Positions 17,859 through 27,571 of a DNA stretch of 33,679 nt are shown here, one piece after another. A program made the translations under genes and the position numbers. The first letter of the stretch is position 1; the number at the start of each line of letters is the position of its first letter. The notes under the pieces are model-generated. The model was given only the letters and a program-made list of their open reading frames with translations. It did no database searches and was not told the DNA's origin. Origin of the DNA: Deltaproteobacteria bacterium (GTDB lineage Bacteria > Myxococcota_A > Polyangia > Polyangiales > Houyiibacteriaceae); the NCBI GenBank assembly GCA_013151775.1, contig JAADHO010000021.1, forward strand, positions 1 through 33,679, given 5' to 3'.

Positions 17859-20660
17859 GTGACCCGATCCCAGAACCGCCACATCCTGCATGCACCGGTC
17901 GGGCCCTCGCTCGGCTCGTTGCTCCTCTGCCTGCTGATGGCCTGCTCGAAGGACGCGCCCGCGGCCATGGATGGCGGCCGCGACACGGGCGCGGAGATCG
18001 ACGGGGGTCTTCGCGATGGCTCGCTTCCGCCGGATGGTCTCGGCGAGGTGGTCACGTTCACGGACGGGCTGACGCCGATCCCGATCGTCGTCCGGGATCC
18101 CGTCAACGCCACGCGCCGCTCGTCGCCCGTGTCGGGCTCCATTCCCTTCGCCCGTGGCGCCCTCGAGGTCGCCGACGTCAGCCGTCTGGTGCTCGCGACC
18201 GAAGGTGAGGCGCTGCGAGTCGAGACGTTCCAGACCCCGAAGGTGCTCGGGACCTGGGGCGACGGAAGCGTCAAGTGGCTGCTGCTCGACTTCCAGGTGT
18301 CTCTGCCGCCGGGTGGATCGGCGAACTTCGAGCTCGGTTTCGCGGACGCCCAGGACAGCGAGGACGCCCGCATCGTCATCACGGAAGAGAGCGACCGCTT
18401 CGTCGTGGACACGGGCACGCTGCGGGTCGAGCTGAACAAGAACACCTTCACGCTCTTCGACCGGGTGTCGGTGGACGCGAACGGCGACGGCGCATACAGC
18501 GACGACGAGCTCGCCGTGGACGGACCGGGGGAGATGTTCATCGATCTCGACGACGCGCCGCCGGGCGCCGCCGACTCGGGCGCCAACGACTACCCGAACA
18601 CTTGGTCGCTCGGCATGGAGGGCGGGAACTGGCTGCGCGACTCCGCGTCGACGACCAGCACGCGATACCTCGCCTCGCGGGGCGACTACGCCCTGACGCT
18701 CTACCGCGACGGCAAGAGCCACGTGATCTTCAAGATGGAGGGCTGGCACCGCGTCGAGGGCGGCGAACGCCAGTTCGCCAAGTACACGCTCTATCTTCAC
18801 CTCTACGTCGGCCAGGCCTTCGTGCGGCTCACGCACACCTGGATCATGACCGGGGACCCGGACAAGAACTTCATCCGCCGGATGGGCATCGACCTGCCGC
18901 TCGCCGCCGCCTCCCGGGGCGAGCGCCTGAGCTACGGCTTCGGCGGCGCCTTCCAGACCGACGGAGAGCCCGTCGTCTTCGACCCCAGCGCGCCCGCCTA
19001 CATTCCTCGCGTGCCCGGCCCGAGCGAGCTGCTCGAGGGTGAGATCAGCGCCAGCGGGCAGGTGTCGCTCTTCTCCATCGGGCCGGACAAATACTACCAC
19101 GACGTGCCTCTGGGTGACGCGCCGCCCGTGGCGTACACGCTGGTCGAGAACGAGGCCACGATGGCCATGGGCCTCGAGCCGTCGGGCTGGGGTGGTGTGC
19201 GGGGAAGTGGCGTGAGCGTGAGCGGAGGTATCCGCGACTTCTGGCGCGAGCATCCGAAGGAGGTGGCGTTCGAAGCGGGCCGCCTCGCCCTCTATCTCTG
19301 GCCAGACCACGGCGGAAAGACCCTAGACCTGCGACGCCGCTACCCCGAGGTGCGAGGCACGGTCTCCGAAGGCTGGGGCCGCGCGGCGCGACGCGAATTC
19401 GTGGCGCCGGGTTCGGCGGTGGGCGTGGCGAAGACGACGGACCTCTTCCTCTCCTTCGAGCCCGCTTCGAGCGAGTGGGCCACGGTCGATGACGCCTTTC
19501 GATCCTTCCAGGATCCGCTGCTGCCCTTCGTCTCGGGCGCCTACAACGTCTCGACGGGCGTCTTCGGACCGCTGACTGCGTACGACCCGGATGGCTACGA
19601 GAAGGTCGAACGCTACATGGATCTGATGGCCGCGCGCATCGTGCGTTCGCGCCAGGAGTATCGCTGGGTCGGCATGATGGACTTCGGCGCGACCTTGACC
19701 GAATTCGGCAAGCAGAGCTGGGAGCTGGACATCCCAGACAATCCACAGGTCTTCTCGAACTGGGGCTACGCCGGCTGGCTGCAAGAGAACTACCGCTTCG
19801 GCCAATTCGCCTTCATCCAATACTTCCGAAGTGGTCGCTACGACTACATGCGCTCGGCGAGCGAGTGGCTTCGACACACGCGCGACGTGGACTGCGTGTA
19901 CTGGGACACGCCGGACGACGGCACGCGCCCCGGCGACAACCAAGGCAGCTCGCGCCTCGGAGGAGGGCACCGACACGACCAACAACATTGGGGCGCCTAC
20001 ATGGCGGGCTACGGGATCCCGACGATCGCGGTCGTTCACCACTACTTCATGACGGGCGAGCCTCGAGACCTCGACGCCATGCGCGACAACGTGAAGTGGA
20101 TCCTCGACGCGGGAAGCTGGATCGAGAACTACAGTGCCTACTCGGTCCTCTACATGGCCGAAGCCCTGGGCGACGAAGACGCCATGAGCCGGGCCCTGGC
20201 GCGTCCCGTCACGCCGCGCTCGGCCTTCGGTCGCGCCACCTACGACAGCGGCATGGGCCTGATGTTGCACGACATCCAGACCCACGGAGATCCGCGCGTG
20301 CGCGAGCTGCTCAGGACCTGGGCCGACCTCGACGAGATCAGCGCCGCCTACCTGCGCGCCTACCTAGAGTCGGTGGAGGCGTCGGGCAGCTACACCGCAC
20401 GAATCCAGAGCGACTTCGACACGATCTTCCCTGCGAGCTCCGTCCGCGCGTCCCGCTACACCGGCGCCGCGCGACCTCCGGTAGATTTCCGCGACGCTCT
20501 GAGCGCCGAGGTCTTCCCCGAGTCCCCCTGGCGCTGGCCCATGCGAACGCTAGAGGCTGTTCAGTTCGATGGACCTGGCGGTATGGGCAATGATCCGGGC
20601 CGCCACGCGAACCAGATGGCGCTGCTCTGGTTCATGCCCCACGTCGGCAGAGACCTCTGA
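17859..20660 (+). CDS. Lipoprotein with exo-rhamnogalacturonan lyase (PL26, PcRGLX/YetA-like) domains
   Basis: GTG start; LLLCLLMACSKDAP lipobox; IVVRDPVNATRRSSPVSGSIPFARGALEVADVSRLVL...VETFQTPKVLGTWGDGSVKWLLLDFQVSLPPGG is the characteristic N-terminal RIFT-barrel signature of the PcRGLX/YetA-like family. Confidence 0.75.
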   Translation: MTRSQNRHILHAPVGPSLGSLLLCLLMACSKDAPAAMDGGRDTGAEIDGGLRDGSLPPDGLGEVVTFTDGLTPIPIVVRDPVNATRRSSPVSGSIPFARGALEVADVSRLVLATEGEALRVETFQTPKVLGTWGDGSVKWLLLDFQVSLPPGGSANFELGFADAQDSEDARIVITEESDRFVVDTGTLRVELNKNTFTLFDRVSVDANGDGAYSDDELAVDGPGEMFIDLDDAPPGAADSGANDYPNTWSLGMEGGNWLRDSASTTSTRYLASRGDYALTLYRDGKSHVIFKMEGWHRVEGGERQFAKYTLYLHLYVGQAFVRLTHTWIMTGDPDKNFIRRMGIDLPLAAASRGERLSYGFGGAFQTDGEPVVFDPSAPAYIPRVPGPSELLEGEISASGQVSLFSIGPDKYYHDVPLGDAPPVAYTLVENEATMAMGLEPSGWGGVRGSGVSVSGGIRDFWREHPKEVAFEAGRLALYLWPDHGGKTLDLRRRYPEVRGTVSEGWGRAARREFVAPGSAVGVAKTTDLFLSFEPASSEWATVDDAFRSFQDPLLPFVSGAYNVSTGVFGPLTAYDPDGYEKVERYMDLMAARIVRSRQEYRWVGMMDFGATLTEFGKQSWELDIPDNPQVFSNWGYAGWLQENYRFGQFAFIQYFRSGRYDYMRSASEWLRHTRDVDCVYWDTPDDGTRPGDNQGSSRLGGGHRHDQQHWGAYMAGYGIPTIAVVHHYFMTGEPRDLDAMRDNVKWILDAGSWIENYSAYSVLYMAEALGDEDAMSRALARPVTPRSAFGRATYDSGMGLMLHDIQTHGDPRVRELLRTWADLDEISAAYLRAYLESVEASGSYTARIQSDFDTIFPASSVRASRYTGAARPPVDFRDALSAEVFPESPWRWPMRTLEAVQFDGPGGMGNDPGRHANQMALLWFMPHVGRDL

Positions 20661-20708
20661 CGGAGCTGGGCTCTTGTCGATCGCGACCTCTCCCTATACT
20701 TTGAGCTC

Positions 20709-22298
20709 GTGAAACACCATTTGTGCCGCCTCGTCTTCCTCATCCTCATCACGGGCCTCATGGGCTGTGGCGGATCCTCGAGTCCTCCAGACGGATCGGC
20801 TGCCGACTCCGGTAGCCCCGACTCTGGCAACCTCGACTCCGGCGGTCCCACGGACGGCGGCGTCGGAGTGGTCCTCACGGAGACTCAGTTTCCCATCGAC
20901 CCGAACGCAATCATCGTCGACAAGGACCACCCGAACGCCGGGAACGACCTGTCGACACCGGGACGCGGCGGCAGCGACGCACCCTTCGCGTCGATTCAGC
21001 ACGCCCTGAGCGAGCTCGCCCGGCGCGGGCGCACCCTCTACGTGAAACCCGCGGCCACGCCCTATTTCGAACCTTACCGCATGAGCGGACTCGACGCCGG
21101 AGGCATCACGATCAAGCTCGAGGGAACCGAAGAGTCGCCTTTCGTGATCTCCGGATACCCGGGCCTATCCATGCCCGTCATCGACCAGCAGCGTGGAGCG
21201 TCCACCTACCTCGTTGGATACGACTACCAAGCCACCGAGGACAGCGATCCTGCGACCAAGGGCCTAAACGGATTCCTCATCGAATCTGGCAGCAAGCACG
21301 TTACGATTCGTGGCTTTGAGATACGCAACACATCTGGAATCGGCATCATCACTAAAGATGGCACGACTTTGGCGATCACCATCGAGTACAACCATATCCA
21401 CAACTGCTACGGTGTGGACAACATTGCAGCGGTCCGGCTCGACTGGGCGGACGGCGCAATCGTCCGCGAAAACATCCTTCATGATACCTACTCGTCGCGC
21501 CTCGACAGCAACCCGTTGACGGACGAACCCTACGGATTGGCCTCGGGAATCCATGGGTACCGACCTACACGCTCACAGATCTACAACAACGAGATCTACA
21601 ACGTAAAGAAGGGAGTCTTCGAGAAGCAAAGCCATCCAGACCTTACGCCGGGACACACGATCTACTGGAACCGGATCCACGATGTAGCAGGTCCAGCATT
21701 CGAACTCGGGCTGATAGGCTCGAGCGCCGCACCGAATCGAGATGACAAATTCTACGAGAACATCATCGAGCGCAGCGGCAGCATCATCGCGGTCATCACT
21801 GGAGAGTCCAACGCGCAGCCTGACGGACTACTGGTGCGCAACAACACAGCGGTGGATGTGACATCCTTCTTCGCGATGACGCCGGTGACCAACGTGGAGA
21901 TCTACAACAACATCGTCGTGGGATCAGTGTCGGGCGTCATGGTCGGCGTCGACGAACGGGCACCGTGGACTTCTGGGATCACATACATCGACAACAACTG
22001 CTACTATACTGGTGGAGTCACGAAATTCATTACCGGTTGGTACGGCAGCGAGATGCGCGAATACGACTCCCTCGGATCCTGGCAGACAGCGTTCAGCTCG
22101 GGTCTCTCCGCCTCTACACTCAGCGCCGATCCAGACCTCAACAGCATCGATGAAGACCCGGCATTCGTGGGCGCCGGCGACTATCACCTGCAGGCCGGCT
22201 CACCCGCAGCGGGCGCGGGCCGCGACGGTGTGGATATGGGCGCCTACCGAACGGGGACAGAACGCATCGGCCCCTCGTGGCGACTGCCGAGCAGCTGA
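20709..22298 (+). CDS. Lipoprotein with right-handed parallel beta-helix domain
   Basis: GTG start; LILITGLMGCGGSSS lipobox and D/S/G linker; FASIQHALSELARRGRTLYVKPAATPYFEPYRMSG; repeats such as VTIRGFEIRNTSG, ITIEYNHIHNCYG, SQIYNNEIYNVKKG, VEIYNNIVVGSVSG; C-terminal DYHLQAGSPAAGAG. Confidence 0.85.
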   Translation: MKHHLCRLVFLILITGLMGCGGSSSPPDGSAADSGSPDSGNLDSGGPTDGGVGVVLTETQFPIDPNAIIVDKDHPNAGNDLSTPGRGGSDAPFASIQHALSELARRGRTLYVKPAATPYFEPYRMSGLDAGGITIKLEGTEESPFVISGYPGLSMPVIDQQRGASTYLVGYDYQATEDSDPATKGLNGFLIESGSKHVTIRGFEIRNTSGIGIITKDGTTLAITIEYNHIHNCYGVDNIAAVRLDWADGAIVRENILHDTYSSRLDSNPLTDEPYGLASGIHGYRPTRSQIYNNEIYNVKKGVFEKQSHPDLTPGHTIYWNRIHDVAGPAFELGLIGSSAAPNRDDKFYENIIERSGSIIAVITGESNAQPDGLLVRNNTAVDVTSFFAMTPVTNVEIYNNIVVGSVSGVMVGVDERAPWTSGITYIDNNCYYTGGVTKFITGWYGSEMREYDSLGSWQTAFSSGLSASTLSADPDLNSIDEDPAFVGAGDYHLQAGSPAAGAGRDGVDMGAYRTGTERIGPSWRLPSS

Positions 22299-22439
22299 GA
22301 CGCCAGAATTCCAGGCTACCGGCGAGGTCCGATGTCGCCGAAGGTTCCCGCGCGGCCGCGTCGTTGACACGAACACTTGCTCCTCCGTTCATCCAGGTCG
22401 CGTGACGGATCCGTCGGACAGCGGGCCAGGCGGTCGCGG

Positions 22440-23735
22440 TCAGGCGCGGGCGGCGGACCGCTTGGTCGCGCGCTTCTTGGGCGCGCGCTTCTCGGGCGCG
22501 GCGCGCTTGGCGCCGTTGGCCTTGGCCGCTTTCGTCTTGGCGCCGTTGGCCTTGGCCGCCTTGGCCTTCGTCTTCGGCAGCAGCGCGTCGGCGAGCTCGG
22601 CGGCGCGATCCGTGCGTTCCCAGGTGAAGCTCTTCTCCGTGCGACCGAAGTGACCGTAGGCCGCGGTGGCGCGGTAGATGGGCCGGAGCAGGTTGAGCGT
22701 CTCGATGATCGCCGCGGGGCGGAAGTCGAAGAGCTGCTGCACCCTGCGGGCGATCTTCTCGTCGGAGACGACGCCCGTGCCGAAGGTCGAGACATACACG
22801 CCCATGGGACGCGCGACGCCGATGGCGTAGGCGACCTGCACCTCGCAGCGCTTGGCGAGCTTGGCGGCGACGATGTTCTTGGCGACGTAGCGTGCGAAGT
22901 AGGCGGCCGAGCGATCGACCTTCGACGGATCCTTGCCGCTGAAAGCGCCGCCGCCATGACGACCCATGCCGCCGTAGGTGTCGACGATGATCTTGCGACC
23001 CGTGAGGCCGGCGTCGCCGTAGGGTCCGCCGATCACGAAGCGCCCCGTGGGGTTCACGTAGATACGCGTCCTCTTGTCGACCATGCGCTTCGGAAGCATG
23101 GGCGTGATCACCTCTTCGATCACCGCCTGCTTCAGCGCCCGATAGCTGATCTCTTCGGCGTGCTGCGTGCTGAGCACGACCGCGTCGATGCGCTTGGGCT
23201 TGTCGCCGTCGTACTCCACCGTGACCTGGCTCTTGCCGTCGGGGCGCAGCCAAGGGAGGGAGCCGCTCTTGCGCACCTTGGCCAAGCGCTTGGTCAACTT
23301 GTGGGCGAGGTCGATGGGCAGCGGCATCAGCTGGCGCGTCTCGTCGACGGCGTAGCCGAACATCAGGCCCTGGTCGCCGGCGCCCTGCTCCTTGTGCAGG
23401 CCCTTGCCTGCGGTGACGCCCTGGGAGATGTCGGGGGACTGCTTCTCGATGGCGTTGAGCACCGCGCAGGTGTCCGCGTCGAAGCCCATGGCCGAGTCGG
23501 TGTAGCCGATCTCGCGGATCGTCTGGCGTACGATCTCGGGCAGGTCGACCCACGCCGAGGTCGTGACCTCACCGGCGATGATCGCGTAACCGGTCTTCAC
23601 CATCGTCTCGCAGGCGACGCGCGCGTGGGGATCCTTGGTGAGGATGGCGTCGAGGACCGAGTCGCTGATCGCGTCACAGATCTTGTCGGGGTGACCTTCG
23701 GTGACGGATTCGGAGGTGAAGAGCTGGCCAGCCAT
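22440..23735 (-). CDS. metK: S-adenosylmethionine synthetase with Lys/Ala-rich C-terminal extension
   Basis: [129 protein letters not shown] are MetK signatures. Confidence 0.97.
   Translation of the reverse strand: MAGQLFTSESVTEGHPDKICDAISDSVLDAILTKDPHARVACETMVKTGYAIIAGEVTTSAWVDLPEIVRQTIREIGYTDSAMGFDADTCAVLNAIEKQSPDISQGVTAGKGLHKEQGAGDQGLMFGYAVDETRQLMPLPIDLAHKLTKRLAKVRKSGSLPWLRPDGKSQVTVEYDGDKPKRIDAVVLSTQHAEEISYRALKQAVIEEVITPMLPKRMVDKRTRIYVNPTGRFVIGGPYGDAGLTGRKIIVDTYGGMGRHGGGAFSGKDPSKVDRSAAYFARYVAKNIVAAKLAKRCEVQVAYAIGVARPMGVYVSTFGTGVVSDEKIARRVQQLFDFRPAAIIETLNLLRPIYRATAAYGHFGRTEKSFTWERTDRAAELADALLPKTKAKAAKANGAKTKAAKANGAKRAAPEKRAPKKRATKRSAARA
22506..22559 (-). repeat. 30-bp-period repeat encoding the K/A/N-rich MetK tail
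   Basis: cttggcgccgttggccttggccgc occurs at 22506-22529 and 22536-22559, separated by tttcgt. Confidence 0.9.
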
Positions 23736-23767
23736 GGAACGTCCTTTGCGAGAAACGGAGGGTCAAG

Positions 23768-23796
23768 TGCGTAGCCCCAGACCCAACCTGTGTCAA
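23768..23796 (-). promoter_or_regulatory. Candidate sigma70-type promoter for metK
   Basis: On the minus strand TTGACA, 17-nt spacer, TACGCA upstream of metK. The -10 is a poor match to consensus. Confidence 0.3.
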
Positions 23797-23865
23797 TCGC
23801 GCGCGCGGCGCGCGGGGATCTCGCGACCTGCGCCGCGGGCGTGGAGGCGCCTCCCGATCTGTGGA

Positions 23866-26800
23866 TCAGCGACGCTGTCGTCGGAGGCCTAGACGCCAGA
23901 TCAGAAGCCCGAAGAACGCCGCGAGCGGCCACGGCTTGGGGCGACGCTGGCCGACCACGACACAGCCGCAGCCTCCGCCGCCGCTGCCCTCGAGTCCGCC
24001 GTCTGCGCCCGCGTCCGGCGACACGCCGCCCTCGATCACGTTGATGGGGCGCTGCGTGAACTGCACCGGCCACTCCACCGTCGTCTCGTGGCCCGCACCG
24101 TCTTGCACGCGAGCGACCACGCGGTAGCTGCCCTCGGGCGCCACGGAACCGTCGTTCGTGCCTCCGCCCCAGCTCGCGCTGAAGCTATCCGACGTACCGC
24201 TGAAGCTGCCCTCTCCGAGGCTGAAGACCAGCGCGTCGGCGCCGTCTCGAACCTCCACCACGTAAGCTCCCAGAGACCAATGGTCCGTGGCCGTGAGGGT
24301 GAAGCTCGCCGGAGGCCCCTCGACGAAGACCGTGAAGGGGCCGCTGATGGAGGCCTCGGGGCCGAGCAGGTCTGCCACCACGACGCCATCGGACGTGGCC
24401 TCGCCGCTGGCACCCGCGGGCCCGAGGGCGCGCACGGCGAAGAGGTAGCGCCCACCGAGGCGCAGGGGCAGGTCGCGCAGCGCGATGCGTGTGACGTCGC
24501 CCACGTCTTGGAAGGCGGGCCGCGTCAAGGCCGTGCCGCCCGGCGTGAGCACCGCGACCTCGTAGCTGGTGGCCCCAGCGATGCTGGCCCAGCTCGCCAT
24601 CAGGCTCGAAGGTGAGTCCACCTCGTCTAGATCCGTCGCGCCGGGAGACGCTGGATCCAGATCCAACACCGGGTCGGGCGCGGGGTAGGCGGCGCCGCGG
24701 ATGCCATAGAGGAAGCCGTCCGCCACGCTGACGATCAGGTCGTCCTGACCGTCTCCGTCTGCGTCGCCGACGACGGGCTCGCCCACGGGGAAGCGAAGAT
24801 CCAGAGACCAGCGCAAGCTCAAATCACAGGGATCGAGGGCGTAGAGATATCCGTCGCTGGAGCCCACGAGGATCGCCGGATCACTCGCGCCGAGCAGGCC
24901 CGCCACCGCGGTGACGTTGCTGAGGCGGCCGGGCGCCGCGTCCGTGGGCGCGTCGACCAGCGCGTAGCTCTGTCCGCCCACGAGCAGGCGGTGAGCCAGG
25001 CTCGCGATGGCGCCGCCCGAGAGCCGCTCCACGTAGATCTCACCGGGAATCGCGCTGCCCGACGCGACCGCCGCGCCACCCGCGCAAGCGACCAGGGCGC
25101 CGTATTGGCTCACGTTCACGCGCGCCTCACCGTCGGCCAGAGAGGACATGCTGACCAAGTCCACCGCGCGGCTCCCGAACCAGCTGCCGTGGGCGAAAAC
25201 GTCGAGGTCACCGTCCCCGTCGAGATCTGCGATCAGCGGATCGGCGCGGTTCACGCCCGCGCCCGCCGTGACGCCCACCGTGGCCAGGGTGGACCCCGCG
25301 AGCCGCAGGGGCGTGGCGGGGCTCGAGACGTAGTCGTCGAAGCCGTCTCCGTCCACGTCGGCCGCGGCAGCGAGCCCGTAGTTGTTGGCGCCCCACATCA
25401 GGCGGAAGCGATCCGAGCTGACCCCGGGCGCTCCCGTGTCGCCGGCGAAGGCGCGCACCCGCAGGAAGTCCGCCGCGGGGTCGGGCTCGAAACGCTCGAG
25501 CAAGACGCCCACGCGGCCCGCGCCCGCGGCGACGGGGATCGGGCCGCCCAGGAGTTGGCCAGCGGACGTGGAGCGCGCGCCCCAACGCGTGGTCGCGCCG
25601 GGCTGACGCCAGATCTCCACGCCGTCTGACGCTCCCCGCGCCACCAAGGAGGTCGAGTCCTCCACACCCAGCAGCTCGAGCGCACCGTCGCCCGTGACGT
25701 CGGCCAAGGCGGGGCGCTCGAGACCCACGAGCGAGTAGACGGAGCTCGGAGGTCGCGCCGCGTCCGCGCCGCGCACGTCCAAGCGCGAGAACACGCCGCG
25801 GCTGTCCGTGATGTAGACGCCCTGCGCACCCGCGGAGCTGACGACCAAGGGCGCCTGAGCCGGGCCGCCGACGCCGAGCAGATAGCCTCCGGCGCGCATG
25901 CCGGGCAGGGAGAACTCGAGGCCCTCGTAGCGGTTCTTCACCGTGAGCGTTCCGTCGAGCACCAGCACGAAGCCATCACTCGTGGACACGAGCAGCTCGG
26001 GCGCGTCCGAGGTGATGGGCCCCGCGAAGGCCAAGGCGACGATCTGCACGTTCTCCGGTGCGTCGAAGCGGCCGACCTGCGTGGGCGTGTCCCCCACGAT
26101 GTCGAATACGCGCAGCCCCACCAGGCCTCCGCCCGTGTCCTCCACGCCCGCGATCATCTCCAGGGCGGGATCGCCGTCCAGGTTCCGCACGGCGAGCTCG
26201 CGTGTGGGACGCTGACCGAGCGCCGCCTCGAGATCCAACCGCTCCACCGGCACCACGTCGGGCAAGGTGAAGCGAGGCGAGAGGGTCGCTCCGTCGAAGC
26301 CGAGGACGACCACGCCCGTGGCGGCCCGCGTCACGATCTCGCCTCGACCGTCGCCGTCGAGATCCACCACGCCCGCGAACTCGAAGCCCGCGAGGCTGAC
26401 GCGCTCCGTACCGTCCGCGGCTGCGCGCACGAAGACGGTGGGGATGCCCGTGCTGCCGTCGACCAAGCCGTAGACGACCTCCTTCGTGCCGTCGCCGTCG
26501 AGATCGGCCACGGAGTGGAGGTCGTCGAAGATCAAGAGGTCGCTCAGAGGGTTGGACGCGGCGACCCGCCACAGCCGCGTGTAGCCCGAGGCGTCGCCTC
26601 GATACACGACGAAGCTCTGGGAGCCGAGGCCGCTCAGCGCAGCGCGCGTGATGGCGAAGAGCTCGGGCGTGGCGTCGCCCACTACATCCGCGAGCACGAC
26701 GGCGGTGTTCGCGCGATTGAAGTAGCGCTCGGGGGAGCTGAGCGTGCCTTCGAGCGTCCCCGTGGCGCCGTCGTAGACGCCCACCTCCGTGTGGCCCCAA

Positions 26801-27522
26801 GAGGCGACCAACTCCGCCATGCCGTCTCCGTCCACGTCGGCGATCTGCGCGCCGTCGCCGCAATTGCTGCCGCCCGCGTTCTCCAGACGCCAGAGCTCGC
26901 GCGTCGTGCCGAAGTCGCAGCCGCCAGCGTCGCAGAAGCTGTAGGCGATGCCGGGAGGCGGATCGCCCCAACCGGGTGGCACGTTTCCGCAGGGTCCCGT
27001 GCCGAGGTAGACGTCGAGGTGTCCGTCGCCGTCGAGGTCGCCCACGCGCGGCCAGCGGAATTGGTAGATGACGTGTCCGGGCAGATGCCAGAGCACGGCG
27101 CCGTCGACCAGGGAGACGACCCAGACGTCGGAGGGGATGCCGGCGCGAAACACCAGCACCTCGGACCGTCCGTCTTCGTCGAGATCCACGGGACCGAAGA
27201 GCATGCTCGCGCCGGAGAGGATCGGGCTCTCCCAGTCCACCACGTCCGTGTCCGCCTCCTTGGCGACCACGCGGCCGCCGACCACGAAGACCACTTCGTC
27301 GCGACCGTCCGCGTCGACGTCATCAGCCAGGAAGGCGTTGCCCGCGAGTCGACCTCCGAGGTAGCTGCGCCAGCGCGTCGCCGGGATGGCGATGCCGAGC
27401 TGCCCGCTCGAGGCGGCCGTGCGCCGCGCGTCGTGACGAGAGACGAGCCAGTCGTCGGCACGCGCAGAGAGCGAGGAGCAGAACGCCAAGGCGAAGACGA
27501 ACAGGCAGAGAAGACGGCGCAC
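23866..27522 (-). CDS. Large secreted FG-GAP/VCBS (integrin alpha-like beta-propeller) repeat protein with MYXO-CTERM-like sorting tail
   Basis: Many D-x-DGDGxxE repeats (DDVDADGRDEVVFV, VDLDEDGRSEVLVF, GDLDGDGHLDVYLG, ADVDGDGMAELVA, VDLDGDGRGEIVT). Tail GGGGCGCVVVGQRRPKPWPLAAFFGLLIWRLGLRRQRR. GTG at 27522 (VRRLLCLFVFALAFCSSLSARA signal peptide) has a G-rich SD-like upstream; ORF track start is 27588. Confidence 0.85.
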   Translation of the reverse strand: MRRLLCLFVFALAFCSSLSARADDWLVSRHDARRTAASSGQLGIAIPATRWRSYLGGRLAGNAFLADDVDADGRDEVVFVVGGRVVAKEADTDVVDWESPILSGASMLFGPVDLDEDGRSEVLVFRAGIPSDVWVVSLVDGAVLWHLPGHVIYQFRWPRVGDLDGDGHLDVYLGTGPCGNVPPGWGDPPPGIAYSFCDAGGCDFGTTRELWRLENAGGSNCGDGAQIADVDGDGMAELVASWGHTEVGVYDGATGTLEGTLSSPERYFNRANTAVVLADVVGDATPELFAITRAALSGLGSQSFVVYRGDASGYTRLWRVAASNPLSDLLIFDDLHSVADLDGDGTKEVVYGLVDGSTGIPTVFVRAAADGTERVSLAGFEFAGVVDLDGDGRGEIVTRAATGVVVLGFDGATLSPRFTLPDVVPVERLDLEAALGQRPTRELAVRNLDGDPALEMIAGVEDTGGGLVGLRVFDIVGDTPTQVGRFDAPENVQIVALAFAGPITSDAPELLVSTSDGFVLVLDGTLTVKNRYEGLEFSLPGMRAGGYLLGVGGPAQAPLVVSSAGAQGVYITDSRGVFSRLDVRGADAARPPSSVYSLVGLERPALADVTGDGALELLGVEDSTSLVARGASDGVEIWRQPGATTRWGARSTSAGQLLGGPIPVAAGAGRVGVLLERFEPDPAADFLRVRAFAGDTGAPGVSSDRFRLMWGANNYGLAAAADVDGDGFDDYVSSPATPLRLAGSTLATVGVTAGAGVNRADPLIADLDGDGDLDVFAHGSWFGSRAVDLVSMSSLADGEARVNVSQYGALVACAGGAAVASGSAIPGEIYVERLSGGAIASLAHRLLVGGQSYALVDAPTDAAPGRLSNVTAVAGLLGASDPAILVGSSDGYLYALDPCDLSLRWSLDLRFPVGEPVVGDADGDGQDDLIVSVADGFLYGIRGAAYPAPDPVLDLDPASPGATDLDEVDSPSSLMASWASIAGATSYEVAVLTPGGTALTRPAFQDVGDVTRIALRDLPLRLGGRYLFAVRALGPAGASGEATSDGVVVADLLGPEASISGPFTVFVEGPPASFTLTATDHWSLGAYVVEVRDGADALVFSLGEGSFSGTSDSFSASWGGGTNDGSVAPEGSYRVVARVQDGAGHETTVEWPVQFTQRPINVIEGGVSPDAGADGGLEGSGGGGCGCVVVGQRRPKPWPLAAFFGLLIWRLGLRRQRR

Positions 27523-27571
27523 GGTGCCCCCAAGAGGTGAAGTGGAAGCCAGAAGCATAACGCATGTGCGC

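Noticed and set aside
17682-19310. 5' two-fifths of the 950-aa minus ORF 16458-19310
   Set aside because: Antisense to the well-supported PL26-like gene; composition is typical of a mirrored high-GC reading frame, and the real gene starts at 17681 with a Shine-Dalgarno and lipobox.
22404-22415. 12-bp palindrome gacggatccgtc downstream of metK, considered as a terminator
   Set aside because: No loop and no T-tract; a self-complementary restriction-like sequence is not sufficient evidence.
22377-23774. 465-aa plus-strand and 471-aa minus-strand ORFs over metK
   Set aside because: Alternative frames of metK; low-complexity R/H/G or A/V/D-rich translations.
23736-23865. Possible SAM riboswitch upstream of metK
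   Set aside because: The leader is short and I could not find a conserved SAM-I/II-type core by eye; only a weak sigma70-like promoter is arguable.
26515-27540. 341-aa plus-strand ORF
   Set aside because: Antisense to the FG-GAP repeat gene; no motifs.
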